From assembly GCA_902491215.1 (NCBI GenBank), contig CABUGV010000009.1:40618-104617 (forward strand): a stretch of 64,000 bases of DNA. Reading direction: 5' to 3'. The position numbers and the translations under genes were made by a program. Shown one piece after another: positions 44,842 through 53,563 of the stretch. The notes under the pieces are model-generated. The model was not told the origin of the DNA. It searched no databases and saw nothing but the letters and a program-made list of their open reading frames with translations. Position 1 is the first letter of the stretch, and each line of letters opens with the position of its first letter. Source of the DNA: 43-108 sp001915545 (lineage in GTDB: Bacteria > Bacteroidota > Bacteroidia > Bacteroidales > Bacteroidaceae).

Positions 44842-46545
44842 TCAAAAAACTCTTTTGGATATCGTTTGATTCTCCTTGTAATTCACAAACATGATACTTG
44901 TATTGAGAAAACCGCTCCAATTGTTTGGACGGACAAACTTGAGTGGGTTCTGCAAAGACTGGTAAGTTATCTTATCCTGATTGTCCGCAAACTTGTTGCC
45001 GTAAAGGTGAATTCCTTTTATGAAATAATAGCCGGCATCAAATCCAAGCATCGCATATCGCGGATAACTCTTTATCTGATCACGTTTGAATGCATTTTTG
45101 AACTTACGGTTAAATGCATCGGTTGCATGATTCTGCTGGAGATTATAGAATGTTGTAAAAAACGTACTGCCATAACGATGTATGTTCTTTGTATTACGTG
45201 CAGAGAAAGTCTGCCACTCAGGATAGCCAAACATGTTTATGGTATAATTACGCAGAGTATCCATCGTTGCCATCTTGTAGTTCAGCATTTCAAAAGTGTG
45301 CTGATCACCAGCTGAAGGTATGATAATATTTCGTCTTCCGTCTCTTTTGAGGAGTGAAGGCAGATTATCAAAATCTATGAAACTGATTCTAGAGTATTTG
45401 ACGTTCTTTGCTTCGAGTGCTTTTTTAAGACCGATTATAAATTCTTCGTTATCGTTCTTAGAATTCATTCCTATCATGACGATGTTGTCATCTGAATGGT
45501 CTGCAATAAACTGTTCGTATACCTTCTCATAAACGAAAGTCTGAGGAGGATTGATCTGATAGACGTTCTGCTTGTTATTGACAACACCTTCTTTTGAAGT
45601 GAAAGGTATAACAAGCTGTATGTTGTTACGGTCGGCAAAATCAGCAAGTGCATTTATGTTGTCAGGTTTTGCAGGACCGAAAATAACATTCACATACTTC
45701 ATCATTGGATGTGCCAATATATCATCTATGTGGCGAGCTTCGTCGTATGCATATACGTCTGTCGATACACCTTGCGACTTAAGGGAATCTACTGCAAGGA
45801 GGAGACCTTCGTAGAATTCTATCATTTTCATGCTCTCAGCCGACGGTTTCGACTCACTGAGATTGAAAGGCAGGATTACAGCGACCTTGATTGTTGGATA
45901 TTTTTCAGTCTTTGGTTCTGTCTTATTAAAAAGAACTTTGTTTTCAGGTTCTGGTTTAACGTAGTCCTTGCTGTAAGGAATACATACATATTCACCTTTC
46001 TTTATTTTCTTCTTCGATGTTATCTTCGGATTAGCGGCCAACAGCTCTTCTTCTGTAATTCCAAATTTCTTGGATATACTATATACAGTTTCTTTCTTTT
46101 CTACCAAATACATTTGACGGCACTCAGGCACTTTATCTTTTGCTGGAGAATTTTCAGGTGTAGATACTGGAATAATTATTGCAGTACCAGACTTGAAATT
46201 GTCTGCATTAAGACCAGGATTTGCATCGCATATAGCTTGTGCAGAAACGTTGTATGTCTTCGTAAGCCTATAAAGAGTCTCGCCAGGCTGAATAATATGG
46301 CGGACTGCAGATACCTTATTTTTTCTAGGAATCTTTATGCTTTGTCCCGCCATTATGGATTCTGATATTGAGGGATTGAGTTCCTTTATACGCTCTACCG
46401 GAACTCCATACATAGTCGAAATGGAATACAGTGTTTCTCCTGCTTTTACCTCATGTGTAAAGAAGTTGTCAGATGTCTGTGCAGAAATCCTTAAGGAAAT
46501 GATTGCCACAAGACAGAAAACTAGAAATCTTTTGAATATGTGCAT
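44842..46545 (-). CDS. LysM and periplasmic-binding-protein-like (PBP1) domain protein
   Basis: 567 aa from ATG 46545, which begins the signal peptide MHIFKRFLVFCLVAIISLRISAQ. Three LysM repeats follow (HEVKAGETLYSISTMYGV, HIIQPGETLYRLTKTYNV, YLVEKKETVYSISKKFGI), which bind peptidoglycan. From about residue 225 comes a type-1 periplasmic-binding fold (KVAVILPFNLSE, VIFGPAKPDNINALADFADRNNI). Such proteins are common in Bacteroidales, role unclear; they may be cell-wall-bound sensors. The start follows from TAATTTTG at 46578-46571, which puts transcription start at the ATG at 46566. Confidence 0.82.
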   Translation of the reverse strand: MHIFKRFLVFCLVAIISLRISAQTSDNFFTHEVKAGETLYSISTMYGVPVERIKELNPSISESIMAGQSIKIPRKNKVSAVRHIIQPGETLYRLTKTYNVSAQAICDANPGLNADNFKSGTAIIIPVSTPENSPAKDKVPECRQMYLVEKKETVYSISKKFGITEEELLAANPKITSKKKIKKGEYVCIPYSKDYVKPEPENKVLFNKTEPKTEKYPTIKVAVILPFNLSESKPSAESMKMIEFYEGLLLAVDSLKSQGVSTDVYAYDEARHIDDILAHPMMKYVNVIFGPAKPDNINALADFADRNNIQLVIPFTSKEGVVNNKQNVYQINPPQTFVYEKVYEQFIADHSDDNIVMIGMNSKNDNEEFIIGLKKALEAKNVKYSRISFIDFDNLPSLLKRDGRRNIIIPSAGDQHTFEMLNYKMATMDTLRNYTINMFGYPEWQTFSARNTKNIHRYGSTFFTTFYNLQQNHATDAFNRKFKNAFKRDQIKSYPRYAMLGFDAGYYFIKGIHLYGNKFADNQDKITYQSLQNPLKFVRPNNWSGFLNTSIMFVNYKENQTISKRVF

Positions 46546-46570
46546 TTGTTCTGAATATTTTTTCATGATA

Positions 46571-46578
46571 CAAAATTA
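46571..46578 (-). promoter_or_regulatory. -7 element of the LysM/PBP1 operon
   Basis: TAATTTTG on the minus strand, exact TAnnTTTG match. Expected start near 46564, so the first ATG (46566) would not be in the transcript. Confidence 0.55.
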
Positions 46579-46636
46579 GTAAAAAAATATGTTTGAACTT
46601 ATTCTTTATTGCAAATCAATGTTATTTATAATGTGT

Positions 46637-46672
46637 TTTGTTCACGCTTGTCATGACGATTGTTTAAATTTG
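46637..46672 (+). promoter_or_regulatory. Promoter of the CHU_C-domain gene
   Basis: TTTG at 46637-46640 (and TTG at 46648) with TAAATTTG at 46665-46672. Start near 46679 leaves ATG 46691 as the first usable in-frame start. Confidence 0.6.
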
Positions 46673-46690
46673 CAGAAACTATGCATAAAT

Positions 46691-47407
46691 ATGGGTTATA
46701 TATTTAAATCATTTCTTACAGTATCAGCATTTATAGTAAGCTGCACGGCATTTTGTCAGAAAGCGGCTCCAACTGTCACATACTATTCACAAGAAGATGA
46801 AGCTGATGTTGTCATGTCTGAAGGCGAATCTCAGACCTGTGAAGCTCCATTGGAAATACGTATGAATGCAGGAATATCCGAAGCAGACGGATATAATTAT
46901 GTATGCGAATGGAGAATATATGATGCCAATTCTGGCGATGAATCACCTATACTGACACGATTCGAGGAAAATACATCATACACTCTTACATCTTCCGGCT
47001 CTTTCATGATAAAACTATATGTGACATTTACCGGAGAAGACGGGAAGACTGTGGAATATGAATCTGAATCAATTACAATAGTGATCAGCGAATCGTCTCT
47101 TACATGCCCGAATGCATTCTCGCCCAACGGTGATGGAATAAACGACATTTTCGAAATAACATACAAGTCGATTGTCAAGCTTGACGGCATCATCTTCAAC
47201 AGATGGGGACAAAAGCTATATTCGTTCAATCTGCAGAATGTAGACAACGGATGGGACGGAAAAGTACACGGCAAGTACGTCAAGGACGGTGTATACTTCA
47301 TTCAGCTTAATGCTGTAGGCTCTGACGGAGTGAAGTATAACATAAAGAAAGCCATAAACGTGCTGAAAGGATTCAGCGAATCGGACGATTCGTCATCTTC
47401 AGAATAA
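46691..47407 (+). CDS. Secreted protein with gliding-motility/type 9 C-terminal (CHU_C) domain
   Basis: 238 aa from ATG 46691 (MGYIFKSFLTVSAFIVSCTAFCQ). A PKD-like beta domain comes first, with an acidic surface (ITIVISESSL). The C-terminal ~85 residues fit the CHU_C / type B sorting signal: CPNAFSPNGDGINDIFEI, FNRWGQKLYS, NGWDGKVHGKYVKDGVYFIQL. In Bacteroidetes this signal directs export by the type 9 secretion system and surface attachment. A Ser/Asp/Glu-rich tail (SESDDSSSSE) after it is unusual, since the sorting domain normally ends the protein. Divergent from the LysM gene. Confidence 0.8.
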   Translation: MGYIFKSFLTVSAFIVSCTAFCQKAAPTVTYYSQEDEADVVMSEGESQTCEAPLEIRMNAGISEADGYNYVCEWRIYDANSGDESPILTRFEENTSYTLTSSGSFMIKLYVTFTGEDGKTVEYESESITIVISESSLTCPNAFSPNGDGINDIFEITYKSIVKLDGIIFNRWGQKLYSFNLQNVDNGWDGKVHGKYVKDGVYFIQLNAVGSDGVKYNIKKAINVLKGFSESDDSSSSE

Positions 47408-47424
47408 TACTGCTTGGAAGATGT

Positions 47425-47452
47425 GCATCGGATAAGATACCGATGTTTTTTC
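47425..47452 (+). terminator. Terminator of the CHU_C gene
   Basis: CATCGG (47426-47431) and CCGATG (47440-47445), then TTTTTTC. Short but clear stem. Confidence 0.7.
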
Positions 47453-47500
47453 AGATATATTATGATACGTAAACCGTTGTGGATGTTTTAGGATTTTGAT

Positions 47501-50335
47501 ATGAATGAAACTGATAATATAAATGTACTGGGTGCCAGAGTTCACAATCTAAAGGACGTAGATGTAAGCATCCCTAGAAATAGCCTGACTGTCATTACCG
47601 GACTGAGCGGAAGCGGCAAATCATCGCTTGCCTTCGACACTGTATTTGCCGAGGGACAGAGACGATATGTTGAAACGTTTTCTGCATATGTAAGGAAATT
47701 CCTTGGCGGTCTTGAAAGACCGGACGTTGACAAGATTACCGGACTCGGACCAGTCATAAGCATTGAACAGAAAACAACAAACAAGAATCCACGATCTACA
47801 GTAGGCACAACTACTGAAATATATGACTACTTGCGTTTGCTTTTCGCCAGGGCATCCGAAGCCTATTCCTACAAAACAGGTGAAAAGATGGTCAAGTATA
47901 CCGAAGAGCAGATTGTGGAACTCATTGTCAAGGAATACGAGGGACGACGTGTTCTTATTCTTGCACCTATGGTTAAATCAAGAAAAGGACACTACAAGGA
48001 ACTATTTGAAACAGTACGCAGAAAAGGATATCTGTATGTGCGCATTGATGGCGAAGTGACAGAAGTTATGCCTGGAATGAAGGTGGACAGATACAAGAAT
48101 CACGATATTGAAGTAGTAATAGACAAGCTGGCAGTCAGTGCGAAGGATTGTGAGCGGTTGAGAAAAAGTGTATCAACAGCAATGGTCCAAGGCGAAGGCA
48201 TGATTCTGTTGCTTGACAAGGAAAGCGGAAAGGCAAAATATTACTCCAAAAGGCTCATGTGTCCAACCACAGGCATAAGCTACAAGGAACCAGCTCCAAA
48301 TTCTTTTTCCTTCAATTCTCCGCAAGGTGCATGTCCACGATGCAAAGGACTTGGATATGTTACACTTGTCGATGAAGACAAAATGATTGTGGACAGAAAA
48401 TTGTCCATACATGAAGGCGCTCTGGCTCCATTAGGAAAGTTCAGAAACACTATGATATTCTGGCAAATAGCTTCACTGCTAGAGAACTACGACTGTACAC
48501 TTAAGACTCCGGTCGAAGATTTGCCCGAAGAGGCTCTTCACGACATAATATACGGTTCAGACGAAAGAATAAGAATTGAAGCCAAGCTCGTACATACAAC
48601 AAGTGATTTCTATACGACATACGACGGCATTGTAAAATACATACAGCAGCTTCGCGACAGTGAGGCATCGGCTTCCGCACAAAAATGGGCAGAATCATTC
48701 GACAAGATTGCTGTATGTCCGGAATGTCACGGTCAGAAACTCAATCGTGAGGCTTTGCAGTTCAAGATTGCAGGCAAAAACATTTACGAACTGGCAGAAA
48801 TGGATATATGCGACCTTTACAAATGGGTCAACAATGTCGTGCCAGAACTTTCTGAAAAGCAACGTGTCATATCAGCTGAGATATTCAAGGAGATAAAATC
48901 AAGATTGAAATTTCTGCTCGATGTTGGACTGGATTATCTCTCGCTCAACAGAACATCTGTAAGCCTTTCAGGAGGTGAAAGCCAGAGAATCAGGCTAGCC
49001 ACTCAAATAGGATCACAGCTGGTAAATGTAATATACATTCTTGATGAACCTAGTATCGGACTACACCAACGCGATAATGTACGTCTGATTAATTCGCTGA
49101 AAACGCTTAGAGATGAAGGCAATACAGTAATTGTCGTAGAACACGACAAGGACATGATGCTCAACGCAGACTACATTGTAGACATGGGTCCTAAAGCAGG
49201 AAGACTTGGCGGTGAAGTTGTTTTTCAAGGTACTCCGGAGGAGATGCTGAAGACCGACACCATGACATCAAGATATCTCAACGGTAAATCGCGCATCGAA
49301 ATTCCTAAAGTCAGAAGAACCGGTAACGGTAAGAAAATCAGCATAAAAGGTGCATGCGGAAACAATCTCAAGAATGTCGACGTAGATTTTCCGTTAGGTG
49401 TGCTTATATGCGTTACGGGTGTCAGCGGAAGTGGAAAATCTACTTTGATAAACGACACACTTCAGCCAATTTTGGCAAAACATTTTTATAGGGCACTGCG
49501 TGAACCGCTTAAATACGAAAGCATTGAAGGACTGGAGAATATCGACAAAGTGGTGAATGTTGACCAGTCTCCATTAGGAAGAACTCCAAGATCGAATCCA
49601 GCTACTTATACAGGAGTTTTCAATGACATACGTGCTCTGTTTGCAGAAATGCCGGAAGCTAAAGTCCGCGGATACGGTCCTGGCAGATTCTCTTTTAACG
49701 TTTCTGGCGGCAGATGCGAAATTTGTGGAGGAAACGGCTATAAGACCATTGAAATGAATTTCCTACCTGATGTGCTCGTGCCGTGTGAAGCATGCCACGG
49801 CAAACGCTACAACAGAGAGACACTCGAAGTGCGTTTCAAAGGAAAATCAATATCCGATGTTCTCGACATGACAATCAATCAGGCTGTAGAATTTTTTGAA
49901 AATCAGCCTTCAATCATTAACAAGATAAAAGTGTTGCAGGACGTAGGACTCGGATATATTAAACTGGGTCAACCGTCAACTACACTGTCTGGAGGCGAAA
50001 GCCAGAGAGTCAAACTGGCAACAGAACTAAGCAAACGCGATACCGGGCGAACTCTCTATATCTTGGATGAGCCTACAACCGGTCTGCACTTCGAAGACAT
50101 CAGGGTACTTATGAACGTACTCAACAGACTGGTAGAGAAAGGCAACACGGTCATTGTAATAGAACATAATCTTGATGTCATTAAAATGGCTGACTATATC
50201 ATCGACATGGGTCCAGAAGGCGGACAGGGTGGAGGACAATTGCTGACAGCAGGTACTCCTGAAGAGGTTGCAAAAAGCAATGTAGGCTTCACATCAGAAT
50301 TTATTGCACAAGTATTAGAGGAGGAATCGAAATGA
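47501..50335 (+). CDS. uvrA: Excinuclease ABC subunit A
   Basis: 944 aa, full length. Damage recognition in nucleotide excision repair. Two ABC ATPase modules with Walker A GLSGSGKSS (near the N-terminus) and GVSGSGKST, two signature motifs LSGGESQR and zinc-binding Cys clusters (CPRCKGLGY, CPECHGQKLNRE, CEICGGNGYK, CEACHGKRYNRE). The stop codon overlaps the start of the following lipoprotein gene (ATGA). Confidence 0.96.
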   Translation: MNETDNINVLGARVHNLKDVDVSIPRNSLTVITGLSGSGKSSLAFDTVFAEGQRRYVETFSAYVRKFLGGLERPDVDKITGLGPVISIEQKTTNKNPRSTVGTTTEIYDYLRLLFARASEAYSYKTGEKMVKYTEEQIVELIVKEYEGRRVLILAPMVKSRKGHYKELFETVRRKGYLYVRIDGEVTEVMPGMKVDRYKNHDIEVVIDKLAVSAKDCERLRKSVSTAMVQGEGMILLLDKESGKAKYYSKRLMCPTTGISYKEPAPNSFSFNSPQGACPRCKGLGYVTLVDEDKMIVDRKLSIHEGALAPLGKFRNTMIFWQIASLLENYDCTLKTPVEDLPEEALHDIIYGSDERIRIEAKLVHTTSDFYTTYDGIVKYIQQLRDSEASASAQKWAESFDKIAVCPECHGQKLNREALQFKIAGKNIYELAEMDICDLYKWVNNVVPELSEKQRVISAEIFKEIKSRLKFLLDVGLDYLSLNRTSVSLSGGESQRIRLATQIGSQLVNVIYILDEPSIGLHQRDNVRLINSLKTLRDEGNTVIVVEHDKDMMLNADYIVDMGPKAGRLGGEVVFQGTPEEMLKTDTMTSRYLNGKSRIEIPKVRRTGNGKKISIKGACGNNLKNVDVDFPLGVLICVTGVSGSGKSTLINDTLQPILAKHFYRALREPLKYESIEGLENIDKVVNVDQSPLGRTPRSNPATYTGVFNDIRALFAEMPEAKVRGYGPGRFSFNVSGGRCEICGGNGYKTIEMNFLPDVLVPCEACHGKRYNRETLEVRFKGKSISDVLDMTINQAVEFFENQPSIINKIKVLQDVGLGYIKLGQPSTTLSGGESQRVKLATELSKRDTGRTLYILDEPTTGLHFEDIRVLMNVLNRLVEKGNTVIVIEHNLDVIKMADYIIDMGPEGGQGGGQLLTAGTPEEVAKSNVGFTSEFIAQVLEEESK

Positions 50336-50916
50336 AGCGCCTGATATATTTTCCTGTATTCTTTCTGGCATCTATGAGTTTAACCAACTGTGGCCAGAAC
50401 AACAGCAGTGCAAAGATATACGACACCATTGCGACAGACACAATTGTAGAGGACGTTGACATATCTCTGTATGGCATCGTCCTCGAGCGCTCGTCAGCAA
50501 ACATGTTGTACATAACCGCATACGAGGATATAGATACGTTCGGAATCGATTTGTCAGGAGCATCATTGTACGGCAACATTCAAACAGGAGACAGTGTTGC
50601 CGTAACCCTTAAATCCGAATATGTCGCTGAAAATGTCATAGACATATCAGACTTATGCCATAAATGGACAAGTTCGGACACTGCAGGAATTGAAAATGGT
50701 TATGCAAAGTTTTCTGAAGACAGAAAGCTCGACTACAAGGTCGGAGGACAATCATTATATGTTTCTTGGGAATTGATGAACGGAAAACTTCAGCTTAAAA
50801 AAGCCGATAAAAGCAAAGTCGACTTCATAATAAAAAAACTTTCGAACGACTCACTGATAATCTCTTCTGGAAATAAAATTTTTAGATTTGGGAAAGCCGA
50901 AACAAGCGAAATTTAA
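50332..50916 (+). CDS. Lipoprotein of unknown function, coupled to uvrA
   Basis: 194 aa. Lipoprotein signal peptide ending at LTNC (Cys about residue 20). The C-terminal half (LYVSWELMNGKLQLKKADKS, DSLIISSGNKIFRFGKA) looks like a small lipocalin-like beta-barrel; the N-terminal part is beta-rich too. No family is recognised with confidence. It overlaps uvrA by 4 bp (ATGA), so it is translated from the uvrA message, with no obvious link to DNA repair. Confidence 0.7.
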   Translation: MKRLIYFPVFFLASMSLTNCGQNNSSAKIYDTIATDTIVEDVDISLYGIVLERSSANMLYITAYEDIDTFGIDLSGASLYGNIQTGDSVAVTLKSEYVAENVIDISDLCHKWTSSDTAGIENGYAKFSEDRKLDYKVGGQSLYVSWELMNGKLQLKKADKSKVDFIIKKLSNDSLIISSGNKIFRFGKAETSEI

Positions 50917-51006
50917 TTTTGTAAATGTAATTACAGGTTTGACAGCGAAACAATGACGTAAATGCTAATGCCTTGTTCAAAAACATAATAAAATTTAATC
51001 AATTTG

Positions 51007-51034
51007 TTTGGGTTGACAGTTATAGCTACTTTTG
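51007..51034 (+). promoter_or_regulatory. Promoter of the MORN-repeat gene
   Basis: TTTG at 51007-51010 and TACTTTTG at 51027-51034. Predicted start near 51041, about 20 nt before ATG 51061. Confidence 0.6.
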
Positions 51035-51060
51035 TATGATAAATTGAAATTTTGAAAATA

Positions 51061-52185
51061 ATGAAACACATATATAGAAAGCTGTTTGTAGGGTTGTTAT
51101 TAATTACATCTGCAGCAGAAATCAGTGCGCAAAAAATAGTAATTGGCAATTATACTTTTAAAGACAAGGCCGCTTATTACGGTGAACTGGAAGGCGGTAA
51201 ACCCAACGGTAAGGGCAAGACAAAATTTGCCAACGGAGACCAATATGAAGGCGAATACGTAAAAGGCAAGCGTCAGGGTTTTGGTACATATACATTTACT
51301 GACGGTGAGAAATATGAAGGCCAATGGTTCCAGGACCACCAGCATGGGCGCGGTATATATTATTTTGCCAACAACAACAAATATGACGGATTGTGGTATT
51401 GCGACTATCAGGAAGGCGAAGGTGTGATGGAATACTACAACGGCGACAGATATATTGGCAATTGGTCACAGGATAAGCGAAACGGCAAAGGCAAATATAT
51501 TTGGGCTAACGGCGTAATGTATGACGGGGAATGGAAAGATGACAAGAAATCCGGCAAAGGTTTCTTCGACTGGAAAGACGGTTCTTCATACAACGGCGAA
51601 ATGGACAACGATATGCGCAACGGATTCGGAACCTATATATATGCCAACGGAGATAAGTATGTAGGCAACTGGAAAGACAATCTCATGGACGGAAAAGGCA
51701 TATATTATTTCAAGAATGGCGACAAGTATGAAGGTGATTACGAAAGCGGAGAAAGAACCGGACAAGGCATATTCACATATGCAGACGGAAGAAAATACGT
51801 AGGATTCTTCAAAAACGGCCTTATGGACGGGTTCGGCACATACAACTGGCTCGACGGCTCAAAATACGAAGGATATTGGAAGGAAAACAAACAGAACGGT
51901 CGCGGAAAATATATTTCCGAAAGCGGAGATGTATATGATGGCGAATGGGCTGAAGGAGAGATGAATGGCGAAGGTGTTCTGAGAATGAGCGACGGCACAA
52001 AATTCAAAGGAACATTCAAGAACGGCATGAGAAACGGAAAAGGTATCGAGGAAAAAGACGGTGTGCGATTTGAAGGCAGCTATGTCAACGATATTAAAGA
52101 CGGGCCATTCGTTGAAAAGGACAGCAATGGAAGTATAATAAGAAAAGGTTATTATAAACACGGAATTGTAGAGGTGGCACATTGA
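51061..52185 (+). CDS. Secreted MORN-repeat protein
   Basis: 374 aa from ATG 51061 (KHIYRKLFVGLLLITSAAEISAQ is a signal peptide; 51052 is the other option). The mature protein is about 14 MORN repeats of 23 residues each, with the form YxGxWKDxxxxGxGxYxxxNGDxY (e.g. GDKYVGNWKDNLMDGKGIYYF). Such repeats fold as a flat beta-ribbon and often act as membrane or protein scaffolds. Function in Bacteroidetes is unknown; export suggests a periplasmic or outer-membrane role. Its terminator overlaps its last codons. Confidence 0.88.
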   Translation: MKHIYRKLFVGLLLITSAAEISAQKIVIGNYTFKDKAAYYGELEGGKPNGKGKTKFANGDQYEGEYVKGKRQGFGTYTFTDGEKYEGQWFQDHQHGRGIYYFANNNKYDGLWYCDYQEGEGVMEYYNGDRYIGNWSQDKRNGKGKYIWANGVMYDGEWKDDKKSGKGFFDWKDGSSYNGEMDNDMRNGFGTYIYANGDKYVGNWKDNLMDGKGIYYFKNGDKYEGDYESGERTGQGIFTYADGRKYVGFFKNGLMDGFGTYNWLDGSKYEGYWKENKQNGRGKYISESGDVYDGEWAEGEMNGEGVLRMSDGTKFKGTFKNGMRNGKGIEEKDGVRFEGSYVNDIKDGPFVEKDSNGSIIRKGYYKHGIVEVAH

Positions 52186-52203
52186 TGTGTCATCTCTTTT
52201 TTA
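52171..52203 (+). terminator. Terminator overlapping the MORN gene stop codon
   Basis: GAGGTGGCACAT (52171-52182) pairs with ATGTGTCATCTC (52185-52196, two G-T pairs) followed by TTTTTTAG. The stem includes the final codons and stop. Confidence 0.65.
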
Positions 52204-52218
52204 GTTTTACAGAATATT

Positions 52219-53031
52219 ATGGACAAGACGACAATAGAACATCTCACAGAAGAGGTCAAAAAACTTGCAATCGAGGCTGGAAACTTTCTTGTTGAACAAA
52301 GAAAGTCATTCGATAGAAGCAAAGTAGAGAACAAACGAAGCCACGATTATGTGAGCTACGTTGACAAAGAATCAGAAAAAATGATTGTATCACGCTTGAA
52401 AGAGCTTCTACCGGAAGCAGGATTCATTGCAGAAGAAGGCACGCAAGGACGCAACGGAGAGGATCTATTCTGGACTGTTGATCCACTGGACGGTACAACC
52501 AATTTCATACATGATAATGCACCGTACTGCGTCAGCATTGCACTATGCGACAAATCCGAAGCTCTACTTGGTGTCGTATACGAATGTTGCAAAAAAGAAC
52601 TGTTTTGGGCCAATAAATACGGTGAAGCATACCTGAACGACAAGCCTATAAAGGTATCAGAAATTGCAGAAATGGATAATGCATTCATTGAATTAGGATT
52701 CCCATACGACTCAGAAAACACAGGAAAGATGATGCCGGAATTAGCCAAGCGCTTATATGGCAACGTAGGCGGAATCCGTCTGCAGGGATCAGCTGCAAGC
52801 GAACTATGCTACATAGCCTGCGGAAGATTCGAAGCAAGAATTGAACCTTCGTTAGGTGCATGGGACATAGCCGCAGGTGCTCTCATTCTGAAACAAGCTG
52901 GCGGAAAGGTTACAGATTTCCACGGCAATGACATATATTGCGATGGAAAAGAAGTCCTGGCCAGCAACGGAAAACTTCACACACATATTAAGAGTATAGT
53001 TGAAGACATATTGCAAGGTGAAAAGCAATGA
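52219..53031 (+). CDS. Inositol monophosphatase family protein
   Basis: 270 aa, cytosolic. Metal-dependent phosphatase fold with the three acidic sites: AEEGTQGRNGEDLFW (Glu), TVDPLDGTTNFIH (Asp-x-x-Asp), and GAWDIAAGALIL (Asp). Substrates in the family include inositol phosphates, 3'-phosphoadenosine phosphates (CysQ) and fructose-1,6-bisphosphate; the sequence is closest to the SuhB/IMPase type but exact substrate is not certain. It follows the MORN gene by 33 bp and may be reached by read-through of its terminator. Confidence 0.85.
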   Translation: MDKTTIEHLTEEVKKLAIEAGNFLVEQRKSFDRSKVENKRSHDYVSYVDKESEKMIVSRLKELLPEAGFIAEEGTQGRNGEDLFWTVDPLDGTTNFIHDNAPYCVSIALCDKSEALLGVVYECCKKELFWANKYGEAYLNDKPIKVSEIAEMDNAFIELGFPYDSENTGKMMPELAKRLYGNVGGIRLQGSAASELCYIACGRFEARIEPSLGAWDIAAGALILKQAGGKVTDFHGNDIYCDGKEVLASNGKLHTHIKSIVEDILQGEKQ

Positions 53032-53070
53032 AATATTGAACGCACTTGCAAAGATTTCAGCATTTTATTA

Positions 53071-53078
53071 TATATTTG
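53071..53078 (+). promoter_or_regulatory. -7 element of the YhcH gene
   Basis: TATATTTG, exact TAnnTTTG match, about 32 nt upstream of ATG 53110; a TTG at 53046 is a possible -33 element. Confidence 0.5.
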
Positions 53079-53109
53079 TGATATTGTTTAACTTAAAAGC
53101 TAATAACAT

Positions 53110-53553
53110 ATGGTTCTTGACACGCTCGAAAATCTTGAAAGATACGCATCGCTGAACCCTTTATTTGCTGATGTGGTAGATTTTCTGAAAAAAAATAATA
53201 TAGCAGAACATGAACAAGGAAAAGTTGTCCTGAAAGAAAACGAACTTTTAGTCAACTTCTCAACAGCTTCAGGAAAAAAGGAAAATGAAGCACGACTTGA
53301 GACCCATGACAAAATGATTGACATTCAGATTCCTCTGAACTGTACGGAAATCATGGGTTATACTCCTAGAACAAAACTTCCTGCAGAGACCTACAACCCG
53401 GTCAAGGACATAACTTTTTATAATGGACCGGCAGAGCAATATATCAAAGTTGAGCCAGGTATGTTCGCTATATTCTTTCCTGAAGACGGACATGCTCCAT
53501 GCATATCTGATGAAAAAGAAATAAAGAAGGTTATTTTTAAAGTATTGGCATAA
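53110..53553 (+). CDS. YhcH/YjgK/YiaL family (DUF386) protein
   Basis: 147 aa. A small cupin-like protein of the YhcH/EbgC beta-subunit type: RLETHDKMIDIQIPLNCTEIMGYTPR, DITFYNGPAEQYIKVEPGMFAIFFPEDGHAPCI with conserved His and acidic residues of a likely metal site. Relatives assist sialic-acid or other sugar metabolism, or act as beta-galactosidase subunits. Here it precedes the glycogen branching enzyme by 10 bp, so a sugar-related role is plausible. Confidence 0.85.
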   Translation: MVLDTLENLERYASLNPLFADVVDFLKKNNIAEHEQGKVVLKENELLVNFSTASGKKENEARLETHDKMIDIQIPLNCTEIMGYTPRTKLPAETYNPVKDITFYNGPAEQYIKVEPGMFAIFFPEDGHAPCISDEKEIKKVIFKVLA

Positions 53554-53563
53554 ATTTAATAAT

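Noticed and set aside
44842..46545. ABC-transporter substrate-binding protein
   Set aside because: The fold is PBP1-like, but three LysM repeats and no adjacent permease or ATPase argue for a cell-wall-bound protein.
50485..50492. A third GAGCGCTC core
   Set aside because: A single core within a coding sequence, without the AATT context or 22-bp partners.
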